From contig CAWDGV010000007.1 in assembly GCA_963801985.1 (NCBI GenBank), positions 328,838 to 392,837 on the forward strand: DNA of 64,000 bases, given 5' to 3'. Shown here one piece after another: positions 1 to 9,701 of the stretch (positions are counted from its first letter, which is position 1; every line of letters begins with the position of its first letter). This stretch comes from JABDQZ01 sp963801985. Lineage in GTDB: Bacteria > Pseudomonadota > Gammaproteobacteria > Chromatiales > Chromatiaceae. The notes under the pieces are model-generated. The model saw only the letters and a list, made by a program, of their open reading frames with translations. It made no database searches and had not been told where the DNA came from. The position numbers and the translations under genes are program-made.

Positions 1-707
1 GATCCACTGGCAACCTGGGCTGCTGTTGCTTTACCTTCCAGTACCGCCGCCGAGGCACCCATTACATAGAGCTGAATGGCACGGATTGCATCGTCATTAC
101 CTGGAATGACGTAATCGATGCCATCAGGCTGGTTATTGGTATCAACCACACCGATAACAGGAATACCCAGTTTCATCGCTTCTGCCACAGCAATTTTTTC
201 ATGACCAACATCGATCACAAATAATGCATCAGGCAGGCCATTCATATTCTTGATGCCACCCAGACTGCGGCCAAGCTTTTCCATTTCACGCTTCAGGCCG
301 AGAGCTTCCTTTTTATTGAAGCGCACATCGATGGAACCGTCTTCACTCATGGCTTCAAGATCTTTCAGACGCTTAATTGACTGCTTGATGGTTTTGAAGT
401 TAGTCAACATGCCGCCCAGCCAGCGATGGTTCACATAAGGCATGTTACAGCGTTCTGCTTCTTCACGGATTGTGTCACGAGCTGAACGCTTGGTGCCGAC
501 AAACAGGATTTTTCCACCGTTGGATGCCAGTTTGCCGACGAAATTCATAGCATCTTTGTACAATGGAAGTGTTTTTTCCAGGTTGACGATATGAATCTTG
601 TTTCTGTGTCCGAAGATAAATGGCGACATCTTCGGGTTCCAATAACGGGTCTGATGCCCGAAATGAACGCCAGCTTCTAACATCTGGCGCATAGTTACTG
701 TACTCAT
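1..707 (-). CDS. rpsB: 30S ribosomal protein S2 (3' end outside window)
   Basis: Structural protein of the small ribosomal subunit. The reverse strand reads MSTVTMRQMLEAGVHFGHQT at the start, the S2 signature, and stays open to base 1, so only the C-terminal part is missing. The ATG at 707 is preceded by a GGAGA ribosome-binding site. It is divergent from map, the usual gammaproteobacterial arrangement; tsf would be expected just outside the window. A 5' leader of about 170 nt lies between a ribosomal-type promoter and the start, room for S2 autoregulation as known in E. coli, but no S2-binding structure was modelled here. Confidence 0.97.
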   Translation of the reverse strand, partial: MSTVTMRQMLEAGVHFGHQTRYWNPKMSPFIFGHRNKIHIVNLEKTLPLYKDAMNFVGKLASNGGKILFVGTKRSARDTIREEAERCNMPYVNHRWLGGMLTNFKTIKQSIKRLKDLEAMSEDGSIDVRFNKKEALGLKREMEKLGRSLGGIKNMNGLPDALFVIDVGHEKIAVAEAMKLGIPVIGVVDTNNQPDGIDYVIPGNDDAIRAIQLYVMGASAAVLEGKATAAQVASG

Positions 708-886
708 GGTTTCTCCAATATTACAGGGTTTAGTCGTCCACATACCCTGACAAGCAACCCCGGACAGCGGTTTAAAGAAACCCGTAGCAGAGCACCCTAC
801 TTGATCATGACGATATGTGTGTGAATTTTCCCCCTAAATCTCTAATGTTTAGGAGGACATTAATCGCATTGCGATAAAGGCGGCGT

Positions 887-915
887 TTTATACCATAGTG
901 AGTCTTTGGCGACAA
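887..915 (-). promoter_or_regulatory. Candidate sigma70 promoter of rpsB
   Basis: Reverse strand: TTGTCG (-35, 910-915), a 17-bp spacer, TATAAA (-10, 887-892), then a GC-rich discriminator CGCCGCC. That layout is typical of growth-rate- and ppGpp-controlled ribosomal promoters. Transcription would start near 880. Seen by eye only. Confidence 0.5.
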
Positions 916-978
916 TAATTTGCCGCTGAAAATACCTGCAACGCATTTCATGAAAATTAACAATTCACAGGAAATACA

Positions 979-1758
979 ATGAGCATCATTATCAAAACAC
1001 CAGAAGAAATGGACAAGATGCGCATTGCTGGCAGGCTCGCAGCAGAAGTACTTGAAATGATTGAGGAATATATCAAGCCCGGGGTGACTACCAACGAACT
1101 GGACCGTATCTGCCACGACTATATCGTTAATGAACAGAAAGCTATTCCAGCACCTTTAAACTACCGGGGATTCCCCAAATCCATCTGCACCTCGGTCAAT
1201 CACCAGGTCTGTCATGGCATACCCGGCGATAAAAAACTGAAAAAAGGCGACATCATCAATATCGACATTACTGTGATCAAAGACGATTTCCATGGCGATA
1301 CCAGCAAAATGTTTTTTATCGGTGAACCGTCTGTACTGGCCAAACGCCTTGTATCGGTATCCCGCGAAGCCATGTTTACAGGTATTAACCTGGTCAGGCC
1401 CGGAGCCAGACTGGGTGATATTGGCCATGTCATCCAGGAGTTTGTCGAGGCTAATCACTATTCTGTGGTACGCGAATACTGTGGTCATGGTATTGGTCGT
1501 GGCTTTCATGAAGATCCCCAGGTACTGCATTATGGCGAGGCAGGCACCGGCGTGACGTTGCAGGCTGGCATGTGTTTTACCATTGAACCTATGGTTAATA
1601 CCGGTAAAAGACACGTGAAAATGTTGCCCGATAACTGGACTGTCGTAACCAAAGACCGCAGTCTCTCGGCCCAATGGGAACATACTATCCTGGTTACCAA
1701 TGATGGTCATGAGATCCTGACGCTACGCAATGAAGAGAAACAGGAACTGGGACTGTAA
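979..1758 (+). CDS. map: Type I methionine aminopeptidase
   Basis: Cytosolic metalloprotease that removes the initiator methionine from nascent proteins. At 259 aa it has the length of E. coli Map. The metal ligands and catalytic histidine are all visible: H79, D96, D107, H170, E203 and E234, with signature stretches around NIDITVIKDDFHGDTSK and CGHGIGRGFHEDP. The ATG at 979 follows an AGGA ribosome-binding site. Divergent from rpsB and followed 23 nt later by glnD, as in many gammaproteobacteria. No anomalies. Confidence 0.97.
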   Translation: MSIIIKTPEEMDKMRIAGRLAAEVLEMIEEYIKPGVTTNELDRICHDYIVNEQKAIPAPLNYRGFPKSICTSVNHQVCHGIPGDKKLKKGDIINIDITVIKDDFHGDTSKMFFIGEPSVLAKRLVSVSREAMFTGINLVRPGARLGDIGHVIQEFVEANHYSVVREYCGHGIGRGFHEDPQVLHYGEAGTGVTLQAGMCFTIEPMVNTGKRHVKMLPDNWTVVTKDRSLSAQWEHTILVTNDGHEILTLRNEEKQELGL

Positions 1759-1781
1759 GTCTCTGACTACGGTAAACAAAT

Positions 1782-4433
1782 ATGACTAACCTGAAACTCT
1801 CTGACGTTGCAGAAGATATTTTCATTGCTGCCGACATCCCGCCACGCGGCGCTTCAATGATTCAATACAAGCAGGCCATCAAGGATTTCCAGGCAAAACT
1901 GGAAAACGCCTTCTCGCCTGACGGAGACATCAGGCACCTGGTTCATCAGAGAGCTGTATTTACTGATGGAATTCTCACCTCGGTCTGGCAGCAATTCATC
2001 CCGACCAAGCTGAAAGCCAGTCTCATCGCTGTCGGCGGGTACGGTCGTGGTGAACTGCACCCAGCTTCTGACATCGATCTGATGATTTTGCTGGCGAATC
2101 CTGAAGACGAACAAACCCAGCAGGCCCTCGAACAGTTATTGATGTTTTTATGGGACATTGGCCTGGAAGTCGGCCACAGTGTACGCACGCTGGATGAATG
2201 CATCAGTGAAGCTAAAGCAGATATTACCGTTACGACCAACCTGATGGAGTCTCGCCTGCTCTGTGGTGACCAGCCGTTGTACGGGGTCATGAAGTTAAAA
2301 ACCGGGCCAGATTACATCTGGTCCAGTGAGGACTTTTTCCAGGCCAAAACTGAAGAACAGAAGAAACGCCATCAAAAATATAACGACAGCGCCTACAACC
2401 TGGAACCCAATATCAAGGCCAATCCAGGAGGACTGCGTGATATCCAGATGATTGGCTGGGTTGCGAAACGCCATTTTAATTCACGTAACATGCATGACCT
2501 GGTAACTCACCATTTTCTTACTGAAGATGAATACCAGAGATTACGTGAAGGTGAAGAACTCCTCTGGAAAATCCGTTTTGCTTTACACAGCCTGACACAC
2601 CGACATGAAGACCGGCTACTGTTTGATCACCAGCGCAAACTTGCCAACATGTTTGGTTACACAGTTTCGCAAGGCAATGAAGCTATTGAAGCATTCATGC
2701 AGAAATATTATCGCACGGTTATCGAGCTGAACCGGCTCAATGAGATGTTACTGCAGTTATTCCAGGAAGCCATATTACTGAAAAACAAGGTCCAACCTGT
2801 TCCAATTAACAGTCGTTTTCAGTCGCTTAACGGCTATGTGGAAGTTACTCATGACCAGGTTTTCAAGCAGCAACCCAGTGCCCTGCTGGAAATTTTTGTG
2901 GTTTTGGCTAATGGTAAAAACCTAAAGGGGGTAAGAGCATCAACGATCAGGCTTTTGCGTGAACACAGTTTCCTTATCGATGATGACTTTCGGCAGAACC
3001 CTCAGGCCCAAAAATATTTCCTGTCTTTATTTACCAGTGGAAACGGGCTGACCCACGAGTTACGGCGGATGAATCGCTACGGCATCCTGGCCGCCTACCT
3101 GCCGGTTTTCGACAACATTGTCGGTCGTATGCAGTACGACCTCTTTCATGTCTATACAGTGGATGAACACACGCTTTTTGCAGTGCGCAATCTTCGTCGA
3201 TTTATGGTCGATGAGCACTACCAAGAATTCCCACTCTGCAGTGATGTCATCAAGTCAGTTTCAATGCCGCACATTGTTTACCTGGCCGCCCTGTTTCATG
3301 ATATTGCCAAGGGCCGCGGCGGTGACCATGCCGAACTGGGCGCTGAAGATGCCGCCGGGTTTTCCCGTCAGCATCAACTCTCCAGCTATGAAAGTAACAT
3401 GATCAGCTGGCTGGTCAAAAACCACCTGTTGATGTCGATGACTGCACAACGCAAGGACATAGACGATCCAGCGGAAATCCTGCACTTTGCATTCCATGTC
3501 GCCGATACGACACGTCTGGATTATCTTTACCTTTTAACAGTTGCCGATGCCAGGGCAACGAATCCTGAACGCTGGAACGACTACAAGGACTCGTTACTCA
3601 AGCAGCTTTACCTGAGCGCCAGAAAAGCCCTGTCCAGAGGACTGGATAATCCACAGCACCAGGCAGAGATTGTCCAGCTGCGAAAAGACTATGCTCTTAA
3701 AGCATTGCAGCAAACTAATCATTCAGAGGCTCAAATCAATCAGCTCTGGGCCACCCTTAATAACGATTACTTTCTGCACGGCTCTCCTGACGAGATTATC
3801 TGGCAAAGTCAGACCGTTCTGGATGCAGAAAATGACAGCAAGCCGGTGATCGAGATAAGACGCCAGACAGGCCGCGGAGGAACCGAGATATTTGTCTGCA
3901 CCGAAGACAATGAAAATGTCTTTTCGATCATGACCATCCTGTTGGCTCAACAAGGCCTGAAAATCCTTAATGCCAGAATTTACAGTGCCGGTAACAGCTG
4001 CACCATGAATAATTATATTGTTCATGAACAGGATGACAGTTATATCGAATCAGAAACCCGCACGCAGGAAATCATTGAATATCTACGCCATGGTTTGTTG
4101 CACCCTGAACAAGTCAGCACCGAGATTAATACGCACGTGCATCGTCAAATCAGAAATTTTGAAGCCGTACCCCAAATTGCTTTCACCCAGGATGAAATCA
4201 ATAAACTGACCATCCTGCGCCTCAAAGCAAGTGACAAGCCGGCTTTACTGGCCAAAATCAGCCAGATCTTCATAGAAATGAACATCAGGGTCCTCACCGC
4301 GAAAATTTCTACTGTCGGTGCAGATGTCGAAGATATATTCATGATCACAGACAGGCAGAATATGCCGATTACTGATGAGAAAATTCTGCAGCAACTCTCA
4401 GACAGGCTGATTGAGTCTTTGTCAGATTATTAA
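1782..4433 (+). CDS. glnD: [Protein-PII] uridylyltransferase / uridylyl-removing enzyme
   Basis: Bifunctional sensor of the nitrogen-control cascade: uridylylates PII when glutamine is low and removes UMP when glutamine is high. At 883 aa it is full length. Domain order is visible: nucleotidyltransferase motif GGYGRGELHPASDIDL at residues ~85-100 with the two catalytic aspartates, HD phosphohydrolase motif (ALFHDIAKGRGGDH) near 500, and two C-terminal ACT domains starting near 700 and 810. The ribosome-binding site is weak. It lies between map and dapC, a common order. No PII gene is in the window. Confidence 0.97.
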   Translation: MTNLKLSDVAEDIFIAADIPPRGASMIQYKQAIKDFQAKLENAFSPDGDIRHLVHQRAVFTDGILTSVWQQFIPTKLKASLIAVGGYGRGELHPASDIDLMILLANPEDEQTQQALEQLLMFLWDIGLEVGHSVRTLDECISEAKADITVTTNLMESRLLCGDQPLYGVMKLKTGPDYIWSSEDFFQAKTEEQKKRHQKYNDSAYNLEPNIKANPGGLRDIQMIGWVAKRHFNSRNMHDLVTHHFLTEDEYQRLREGEELLWKIRFALHSLTHRHEDRLLFDHQRKLANMFGYTVSQGNEAIEAFMQKYYRTVIELNRLNEMLLQLFQEAILLKNKVQPVPINSRFQSLNGYVEVTHDQVFKQQPSALLEIFVVLANGKNLKGVRASTIRLLREHSFLIDDDFRQNPQAQKYFLSLFTSGNGLTHELRRMNRYGILAAYLPVFDNIVGRMQYDLFHVYTVDEHTLFAVRNLRRFMVDEHYQEFPLCSDVIKSVSMPHIVYLAALFHDIAKGRGGDHAELGAEDAAGFSRQHQLSSYESNMISWLVKNHLLMSMTAQRKDIDDPAEILHFAFHVADTTRLDYLYLLTVADARATNPERWNDYKDSLLKQLYLSARKALSRGLDNPQHQAEIVQLRKDYALKALQQTNHSEAQINQLWATLNNDYFLHGSPDEIIWQSQTVLDAENDSKPVIEIRRQTGRGGTEIFVCTEDNENVFSIMTILLAQQGLKILNARIYSAGNSCTMNNYIVHEQDDSYIESETRTQEIIEYLRHGLLHPEQVSTEINTHVHRQIRNFEAVPQIAFTQDEINKLTILRLKASDKPALLAKISQIFIEMNIRVLTAKISTVGADVEDIFMITDRQNMPITDEKILQQLSDRLIESLSDY

Positions 4434-4461
4434 ATTACCGTAAAACCTGAAAATACAGTTT

Positions 4462-5655
4462 ATGAACCCCAACCTGGAAAAATTACAATCATACCCGTTT
4501 GAGAAACTGGTCAAACTCAAGGCTGGCATTATTCCCCCAGACAGACAGCACATTGCTTTATCTATAGGCGAACCCAAGCATAAAACACCGGATTTAATCA
4601 GTAATACCCTGATCGAGAATCTTGCCGGATTATCGGTTTACCCGACAACCAAGGGACTGCCTGAGCTGAGAACCGCAATTGCCAACTGGCTGACCCGTCG
4701 ATTCAAACTGAAGAACGATGCTCTGGATCCTGAGCAAAATGTACTACCGGTTAACGGTACACGCGAAGCTTTATTCTCATTTACCCAGGCAGTGGTTGAC
4801 GGAAACAGTCCCGCACAGATCCTGATGCCCAATCCGTTTTACCAGATCTATGAAGGTGCTGCTTTGCTGGCTGGAGCTACACCCTCTTTCATGGATTGCA
4901 CGCCGAAAAATAATTATTTACCCGATTTCGATGCAATTGAACCGGAAACCTGGAAACAGTGCCAGTTAATGTATATATGTTCTCCCGGCAATCCTACTGG
5001 CGCTGTCCTGGATATAGATACATTACAGACACTGATCCGACTTTCTGATGAGTATAATTTCATCATCGCTTCGGATGAATGTTATTCAGAAATCTATTTT
5101 GATGAATCCAATCCACCTGTTGGCCTGCTGGAAGCTGCCACCAAGATGGGACGCGATGATTTCCGCAACTGTATTGTATTTCATAGCCTTTCCAAGCGTT
5201 CCAACGCGCCTGGCCTGCGCTCCGGATTTGTCGCCGGTGATAATAAAATCATTCAGCAATACCTCAGCTACCGGACTTACCATGGTTGCGCCATGCCTAT
5301 TCAGCATCAAAAAGCCAGTATTGCTGCCTGGAATGATGAACAGCATGTGCTCGACAACCGCCAGTTATATAAACAGAAGTTTGCTGCTGTTATTGAAACC
5401 TTAAGTCCAGTGCTGGATGTTAAACAGCCTGATGCAGCCTTTTATTTGTGGGTCCCCACGCCAATTTCAGATGAACAGTTTGCTCAACAGCTTTTTGCAC
5501 GTGAAAACATCACGGTGTTACCTGGCAGTTATCTGTCCAGAACCCATGCAGGTAAAAACCCGGGAGCAAATCATGTCCGCATGGCCCTGGTAGCTGAATA
5601 CGAAGAATGCATTGAGGCGGCAGAACGTATAAAACTTTTTGTCGAAAAGCTGTAG
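4462..5655 (+). CDS. dapC: Succinyldiaminopimelate transaminase (DapC type)
   Basis: PLP-dependent class I/II aminotransferase of the succinylase branch of lysine/meso-diaminopimelate synthesis; forms N-succinyl-LL-DAP from N-succinyl-2-amino-6-oxopimelate. 397 aa, with the SPGNPTG motif (~174-180) and the PLP lysine in HSLSKRSN (K245). The assignment to DapC over a generic aspartate aminotransferase rests on the N-terminus (LEKLQSYPFEKL) and on dapD immediately downstream, 33 nt away. The two probably form an operon and supply peptidoglycan precursor. Confidence 0.92.
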   Translation: MNPNLEKLQSYPFEKLVKLKAGIIPPDRQHIALSIGEPKHKTPDLISNTLIENLAGLSVYPTTKGLPELRTAIANWLTRRFKLKNDALDPEQNVLPVNGTREALFSFTQAVVDGNSPAQILMPNPFYQIYEGAALLAGATPSFMDCTPKNNYLPDFDAIEPETWKQCQLMYICSPGNPTGAVLDIDTLQTLIRLSDEYNFIIASDECYSEIYFDESNPPVGLLEAATKMGRDDFRNCIVFHSLSKRSNAPGLRSGFVAGDNKIIQQYLSYRTYHGCAMPIQHQKASIAAWNDEQHVLDNRQLYKQKFAAVIETLSPVLDVKQPDAAFYLWVPTPISDEQFAQQLFARENITVLPGSYLSRTHAGKNPGANHVRMALVAEYEECIEAAERIKLFVEKL

Positions 5656-5688
5656 AATCCACCGCAAATTTATTTTTTGGAGAAAACC

Positions 5689-6510
5689 ATGAGTGACATC
5701 CAGTCAATTATTACTGACGCCTTTGACAACCTGGCTGAAATTACCCCACGTAATGTCGACACCATCACCAAAGATGCTGTTATGGAAGCTATTGATCAGC
5801 TTGACCGGGGAGAAATTCGTGTTGCTGAGAAAAAAGATGGTGACTGGATTGTCAACGACTGGGTCAAAAAGGCTGTATTGCTTTCTTTCAGAATGGAAGA
5901 TAACGCTTTTATGAAAGGTGGTTTTACCAACTACTATGACAAGGTTCCATCAAAGTACTCAGATTACAATGCCCGTGATTTTCGAGAAGGCGGCGTACGT
6001 GTTGTACCACCCGCTACTGCACGAAAAGGATCCTACATAGCACCCAGCTGTGTATTAATGCCCTCCTATGTCAATATCGGCGCCTACGTTGATTCAGGCA
6101 CAATGGTAGATACCTGGGCGACTGTCGGCTCCTGCGCGCAGATTGGCAAAAACGTGCACCTTTCTGGCGGTGTCGGTATTGGTGGTGTACTTGAACCACT
6201 GCAGGCCTCCCCTACTATCATTGAAGACAACTGCTTTATTGGCGCTCGTTCTGAAGTGGTCGAAGGTGTGATCGTTGAAGAAGGCTCGGTGATTTCGATG
6301 GGTGTATATCTTGGCCAGTCAACCCGTATCTACAACCGCATGACCGATGAAATTACCTATGGACGTGTACCTGCAGGTTCAGTCGTGGTATCCGGCAACC
6401 TGCCATCCAAGGATGGTAAATACAGTCTCTACTGTGCTGTCATCGTGAAACAGGTTGATGAAAAAACCCGCGGCAAGGTCGGTATCAACGAGCTGCTGAG
6501 AGATATCTAA
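5689..6510 (+). CDS. dapD: Tetrahydrodipicolinate N-succinyltransferase
   Basis: Transfers succinyl from succinyl-CoA to tetrahydrodipicolinate, the step that feeds DapC. I chose the ATG at 5689 (273 aa, close to the E. coli length) over the upstream in-frame TTG at 5677, because that TTG overlaps the GGAG ribosome-binding site. The C-terminal half is the left-handed beta-helix typical of hexapeptide acyltransferases (for example VNIGAYVDSGTMVDTWATVG, then IEDNCFIGARSEVVEGV). Convergent with kdsB; the gap holds an inverted repeat. Confidence 0.97.
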   Translation: MSDIQSIITDAFDNLAEITPRNVDTITKDAVMEAIDQLDRGEIRVAEKKDGDWIVNDWVKKAVLLSFRMEDNAFMKGGFTNYYDKVPSKYSDYNARDFREGGVRVVPPATARKGSYIAPSCVLMPSYVNIGAYVDSGTMVDTWATVGSCAQIGKNVHLSGGVGIGGVLEPLQASPTIIEDNCFIGARSEVVEGVIVEEGSVISMGVYLGQSTRIYNRMTDEITYGRVPAGSVVVSGNLPSKDGKYSLYCAVIVKQVDEKTRGKVGINELLRDI

Positions 6511-6520
6511 AATTTATTCA

Positions 6521-6615
6521 TTCACCACGAAGAACACAAAACTTTTTAGTTCAGCCGGCTCCATGCCTTGCTAACGCCTGAAATTCTTTGAGTACTTTGT
6601 GGCCTTCGTGGTGAA
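6521..6615. repeat. Interrupted inverted repeat between convergent dapD and kdsB
   Basis: Left arm TTCACCACGAAGAACACAAA (6521-6540); right arm CTTTGTGGCCTTCGTGGTGAA (6595-6615). The arms are near-perfect reverse complements separated by ~54 nt. It resembles the perfect repeat at 47012-47075, which also sits between convergent genes (shared core TTCACCAC…GAACACAAA). Probably a dispersed palindromic element acting as a bidirectional 3'-end. Confidence 0.6.
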
Positions 6616-6631
6616 ATATTATTTAATAATC

Positions 6632-7393
6632 CTAGATACCGAATAACTCATTAACCCGGTCAAGGTCGGCCTGGGTGTCCACGCCAATCCCTGGTGCCTG
6701 CTTTGCCTGGCTGACATGGATTTTACGACCGTGCCAAAGCACTCTTAACTGTTCAAGCGATTCAATCCGTTCCGTCGGAGCCGTTTCCCAGTTTACAAAC
6801 TCACTTAAAAATCCGGCACGGTAGGCATAAAGACCAATATGCCGGGAAAATAACTCAAGACTTGGCGGTGATTCCAGACCTTCTGCAAATTCGTTTCGAT
6901 GCCAGGGAATCGGGGCCCTGCTGAAATATTGTGCATAACCTTCACTGTCAGTCACAACCTTGACAACATTGGGGTCAATCACATCACTGAAAGATTCGAT
7001 CGCTACACTCAACGTCGTCATGACTGCATCGTTATGCATAGCCATATCAGTGGCAACCTGGCTGATTAAAGCTGCAGGCATTTCAGGCTCATCGCCCTGA
7101 AGATTAACGATAATGTCACTATGCCGCCAATGATACTGGCTGACCACTTCTGCGAGCCTGTCAGTACCACTCTGATGTTCACAGGACGTCATGCAGGCTT
7201 CGCCGCCAAAAGCCACCACCGCATCAAAGATACGTTGATCATCAGTTGCAACAACCACCTGCGATGCCTTGCTTTCCAGGGCCCGCTCGTAGACATGCTG
7301 CACCATGGGTTTACCCGCTATTTCAAGCAGTGGTTTACCGGGTAGCCGGCTTGACTGATAACGTGCTGGAATAACAACCTTGAACTCACTCAT
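6632..7393 (-). CDS. kdsB: 3-deoxy-manno-octulosonate cytidylyltransferase
   Basis: Activates Kdo as CMP-Kdo for the lipopolysaccharide inner core. 253 aa, with the N-terminal nucleotide-binding motif PARYQSSRLPGKPL (~9-22) and the NLQGDEPEM motif of the family. Its start overlaps the stop of the Trm112-like gene by ATGA, so it is translationally coupled in a kdsB/lpxK lipid A-core operon. Confidence 0.97.
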   Translation of the reverse strand: MSEFKVVIPARYQSSRLPGKPLLEIAGKPMVQHVYERALESKASQVVVATDDQRIFDAVVAFGGEACMTSCEHQSGTDRLAEVVSQYHWRHSDIIVNLQGDEPEMPAALISQVATDMAMHNDAVMTTLSVAIESFSDVIDPNVVKVVTDSEGYAQYFSRAPIPWHRNEFAEGLESPPSLELFSRHIGLYAYRAGFLSEFVNWETAPTERIESLEQLRVLWHGRKIHVSQAKQAPGIGVDTQADLDRVNELFGI

Positions 7394-7575
7394 GCAGTAA
7401 TTTCTTCATCAGCTGGCAATTCACGTGCCTCTTCTACCAGCATTACCGGAATATCTTCACGAATCGGAAATGCCAGCCTGTCCAGCCGGCAAATCAGTTC
7501 AGCAGCTTTTTTGTCATATACCAGCTCCCCTTTACACACGGGGCAAACGAGAATATCAAGCAGTTTTTTGTCCAT
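7390..7575 (-). CDS. Trm112-like zinc-ribbon protein (YcaR family)
   Basis: 61 aa starting MDKKLLDILVCPVCKGELVY. The longer upstream reading to 7689 lies inside lpxK and is not supported; the ATG at 7575 overlaps the end of lpxK by 20 nt. CPVC (C11, C14) and C29 fit the short zinc-ribbon/Trm112 fold. YcaR sits between lpxK and kdsB in E. coli as here. Its molecular role in bacteria is not settled; Trm112 in eukaryotes activates methyltransferases. Confidence 0.88.
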   Translation of the reverse strand: MDKKLLDILVCPVCKGELVYDKKAAELICRLDRLAFPIREDIPVMLVEEARELPADEEITA

Positions 7576-8548
7576 CTTCCAATTCCTCAAGTAAATCATA
7601 AAAGCCCTGAACAAAACGCGCATCGGGCTGTGCACTGACCTCAAGATACCAGTAGCCATCACCAACAAATCGTTGACATTTAACGGCATCTTTCTCAGTC
7701 ATGATGACTGGCATCTCGTCTTTGAATTCTATATCTGAACGCGAAAAATCATGATGATCTGCAAAACGGTGTTCAATAATCTTCATACCGTTATTGCGTA
7801 AAAGGGTAAAGAACCGCTCCGGATGGCCTATGCCGGCAATGGCATGAGCTTCCTGACCGGCAAAGTCTGCCAATGGCAAGCAACCTTCATTACCGAGAGA
7901 ATGCAGGTCTCCACGACGAATACGCATGCTGCACTCATCACCCAGCGGTTCACCATTCGTGATTTTCATATCAACATGATCGAGTCGCCAGGTTCCCTCC
8001 CGCAACGGACCGGCAGGTAACAGCAGGCCATTACCAAAGCGTCGCCTGCCATCAATAACGGCTATCTCAATATCACGTCCCAGGCTGTAATGCTGCAAGC
8101 CATCATCTGATAGAAAAATGTCGCAATCGGTATTCTCATGTAAAGCCTTACCGGCAAGATAACGGTCGGGACCTACCGCCATCGGACAACCGGTTCTTCT
8201 TGCCAGTAAAATGGCCTCATCACCCACAGTTGACGGGTCACTGTCTGGCCTGACCTGTTGTGGCCAGTGCTGCGCCTTACCACCGTAACCGCGGGAAATA
8301 ATGCCTGGCTTATACCCTTTCGCTGATAAGTAATCGGCCAGCCAGACGACCAGAGGCGTTTTTCCCGTTCCACCTGCCGTCACATTACCAACAACGATAA
8401 CCGGCACCGGCAGATATTGGGTTTTAAACAGGCCCAGCCGGTAAAGCAGGCGCCTGAACAGGGAAACCGTAAAAAAAATTGCAGTCAGTGGTAATAACAG
8501 GTAGGCAAATACGGATTTGCCATACCATAGATGCTCCACCAGTCTCAC
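7556..8548 (-). CDS. lpxK: Tetraacyldisaccharide 4'-kinase
   Basis: Inner-membrane kinase that phosphorylates the 4' position of the lipid A disaccharide to give lipid IVA. 330 aa, with an N-terminal membrane anchor (~14-32) and the P-loop GNVTAGGTGKTPL (~54-66); SDDGLQHYSLGRD is the family's conserved acidic/aromatic stretch. Two bases after exbD and overlapping the Trm112-like gene, so part of one compact minus-strand operon. No msbA was seen nearby, unlike E. coli. Confidence 0.96.
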   Translation of the reverse strand: MRLVEHLWYGKSVFAYLLLPLTAIFFTVSLFRRLLYRLGLFKTQYLPVPVIVVGNVTAGGTGKTPLVVWLADYLSAKGYKPGIISRGYGGKAQHWPQQVRPDSDPSTVGDEAILLARRTGCPMAVGPDRYLAGKALHENTDCDIFLSDDGLQHYSLGRDIEIAVIDGRRRFGNGLLLPAGPLREGTWRLDHVDMKITNGEPLGDECSMRIRRGDLHSLGNEGCLPLADFAGQEAHAIAGIGHPERFFTLLRNNGMKIIEHRFADHHDFSRSDIEFKDEMPVIMTEKDAVKCQRFVGDGYWYLEVSAQPDARFVQGFYDLLEELEDGQKTA

Positions 8549-8550
8549 GC

Positions 8551-8979
8551 TCAGTTCTGTGTCGCTGACTGTTGCGTTGCGAATGTCATCTGGGTCATTC
8601 CCAATTGACTGGCAACATCCAGTACAGTAATGACAGCTTGATGGGGAGCCTTGCCATCGGCTGAAATAATAACCGGAAGGTCGGTTTTCCCCTGGGCAAC
8701 TTTTATAAACATTTGCCTGAGCGTTTCCGGGTCCGATTTCAGCAGTTCTTCCTGATTAACAAAATACTGTCCTTTTGCATCGACCCCGACTTCGATAACG
8801 TTCGGTGCCTTATCGACAGTTTCAGAAGATTCGGCTTCCGGCAGCTTGATCTGGATTTGGGCCTGCTTGTCAAAAGTGGTGGAAACCATAAAAAAAATCA
8901 GCAGCAGGAAGACGACGTCAATCAGTGGCGTCAGGTTGACGTCAACATTTTTTGATTCTGAATCCTTGCGAAACCTCAT
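8551..8979 (-). CDS. exbD: ExbD/TolR-family proton-motive-force transducer
   Basis: 142 aa single-pass inner-membrane protein. The transmembrane segment starts with NVDVNLTPLIDVVFLLLIFF and carries the functional aspartate at D21, with a periplasmic C-terminal domain. It works with ExbB to energise TonB-type proteins. Start overlaps the exbB stop by 4 nt. The adjoining lpxK is a frequent gammaproteobacterial arrangement. The TonB at 31.3 kb and the copper receptor are possible clients. Confidence 0.93.
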   Translation of the reverse strand: MRFRKDSESKNVDVNLTPLIDVVFLLLIFFMVSTTFDKQAQIQIKLPEAESSETVDKAPNVIEVGVDAKGQYFVNQEELLKSDPETLRQMFIKVAQGKTDLPVIISADGKAPHQAVITVLDVASQLGMTQMTFATQQSATQN

Positions 8980-9596
8980 CCGTTGCTGGCCTCACGGTCG
9001 CCCTGCATCACTTCCACCATTTTCAATGATTCCTCTTCCATGCTGATTACCAGCTTGTTGACCCGACCATTGAGATAACGATGAAAAATCAGGGAAGGAA
9101 TAGCCACTGAAAGACCTGCTGCAGTTGTAATAAGCGCTTCAGAAATTCCACCTGCCAAAACGCCGGGGTCACCGACACCTGCCGTGGTAATCGCGGTGAA
9201 GACCTTGATCATGCCAATTACGGTCCCCAGCAGACCCAATAACGGTGTAATAGAGGCGATAGTTCCGAGGGTATTGAGGTAGCGCTCCAGTTCATGAATG
9301 ACCTGGTGACCCACTTCTTCAATAGCTTCTTTCATGACCTCACGGGGATGGTGCCGATTGATCAGCCCGGCGGCAAGTATGCGCCCAAGGGGAGAGCCTT
9401 CTTTCACAGCAGCGATGTGCGCCTGGGTTAACTGGTTGTTACGATGCAGATTCCATACCTGTGCAACCAGGTTTTTGGGTAAAACCTTTTTTTGACGGTA
9501 AACCCATAAACGTTCCAGAATAATTCCCAATGCCAGTACGGAACAGGCAATAATCGGGATCATTAACCAGCCACCAGCCTTTACCAGTTCAAACAC
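8976..9596 (-). CDS. exbB: MotA/TolQ/ExbB proton channel protein
   Basis: 206 aa, three transmembrane helices: near residues 10-27 (GGWLMIPIIACSVLALGII), and two in the second half around LGTIASITPLLGLLGTVIG and ALITTAAGLSVAIPSLIF, the conserved MotA/TolQ/ExbB core. Forms the proton channel with ExbD. First gene of the exbB-exbD-lpxK-Trm112-kdsB group. Confidence 0.95.
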   Translation of the reverse strand: MFELVKAGGWLMIPIIACSVLALGIILERLWVYRQKKVLPKNLVAQVWNLHRNNQLTQAHIAAVKEGSPLGRILAAGLINRHHPREVMKEAIEEVGHQVIHELERYLNTLGTIASITPLLGLLGTVIGMIKVFTAITTAGVGDPGVLAGGISEALITTAAGLSVAIPSLIFHRYLNGRVNKLVISMEEESLKMVEVMQGDREASNG

Positions 9597-9701
9597 TGTT
9601 ATTACACTCCATTATTCTTGCGATTTAGTCGCTAAAAGTAGCATTTTTGACTAGACGGGACAAAGATAAATTCCGGTTTTTTAATATTTAGTCATTGCGT
9701 A

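Noticed and set aside
250..438. 62-codon plus-strand open frame
   Set aside because: Lies wholly on the antisense of rpsB and has no plausible ribosome-binding site.
7390..7689. 99-residue version of the Trm112-like protein
   Set aside because: The added N-terminus is the antisense-free overlap with lpxK and is not conserved in kind; the normal protein is ~60 aa.
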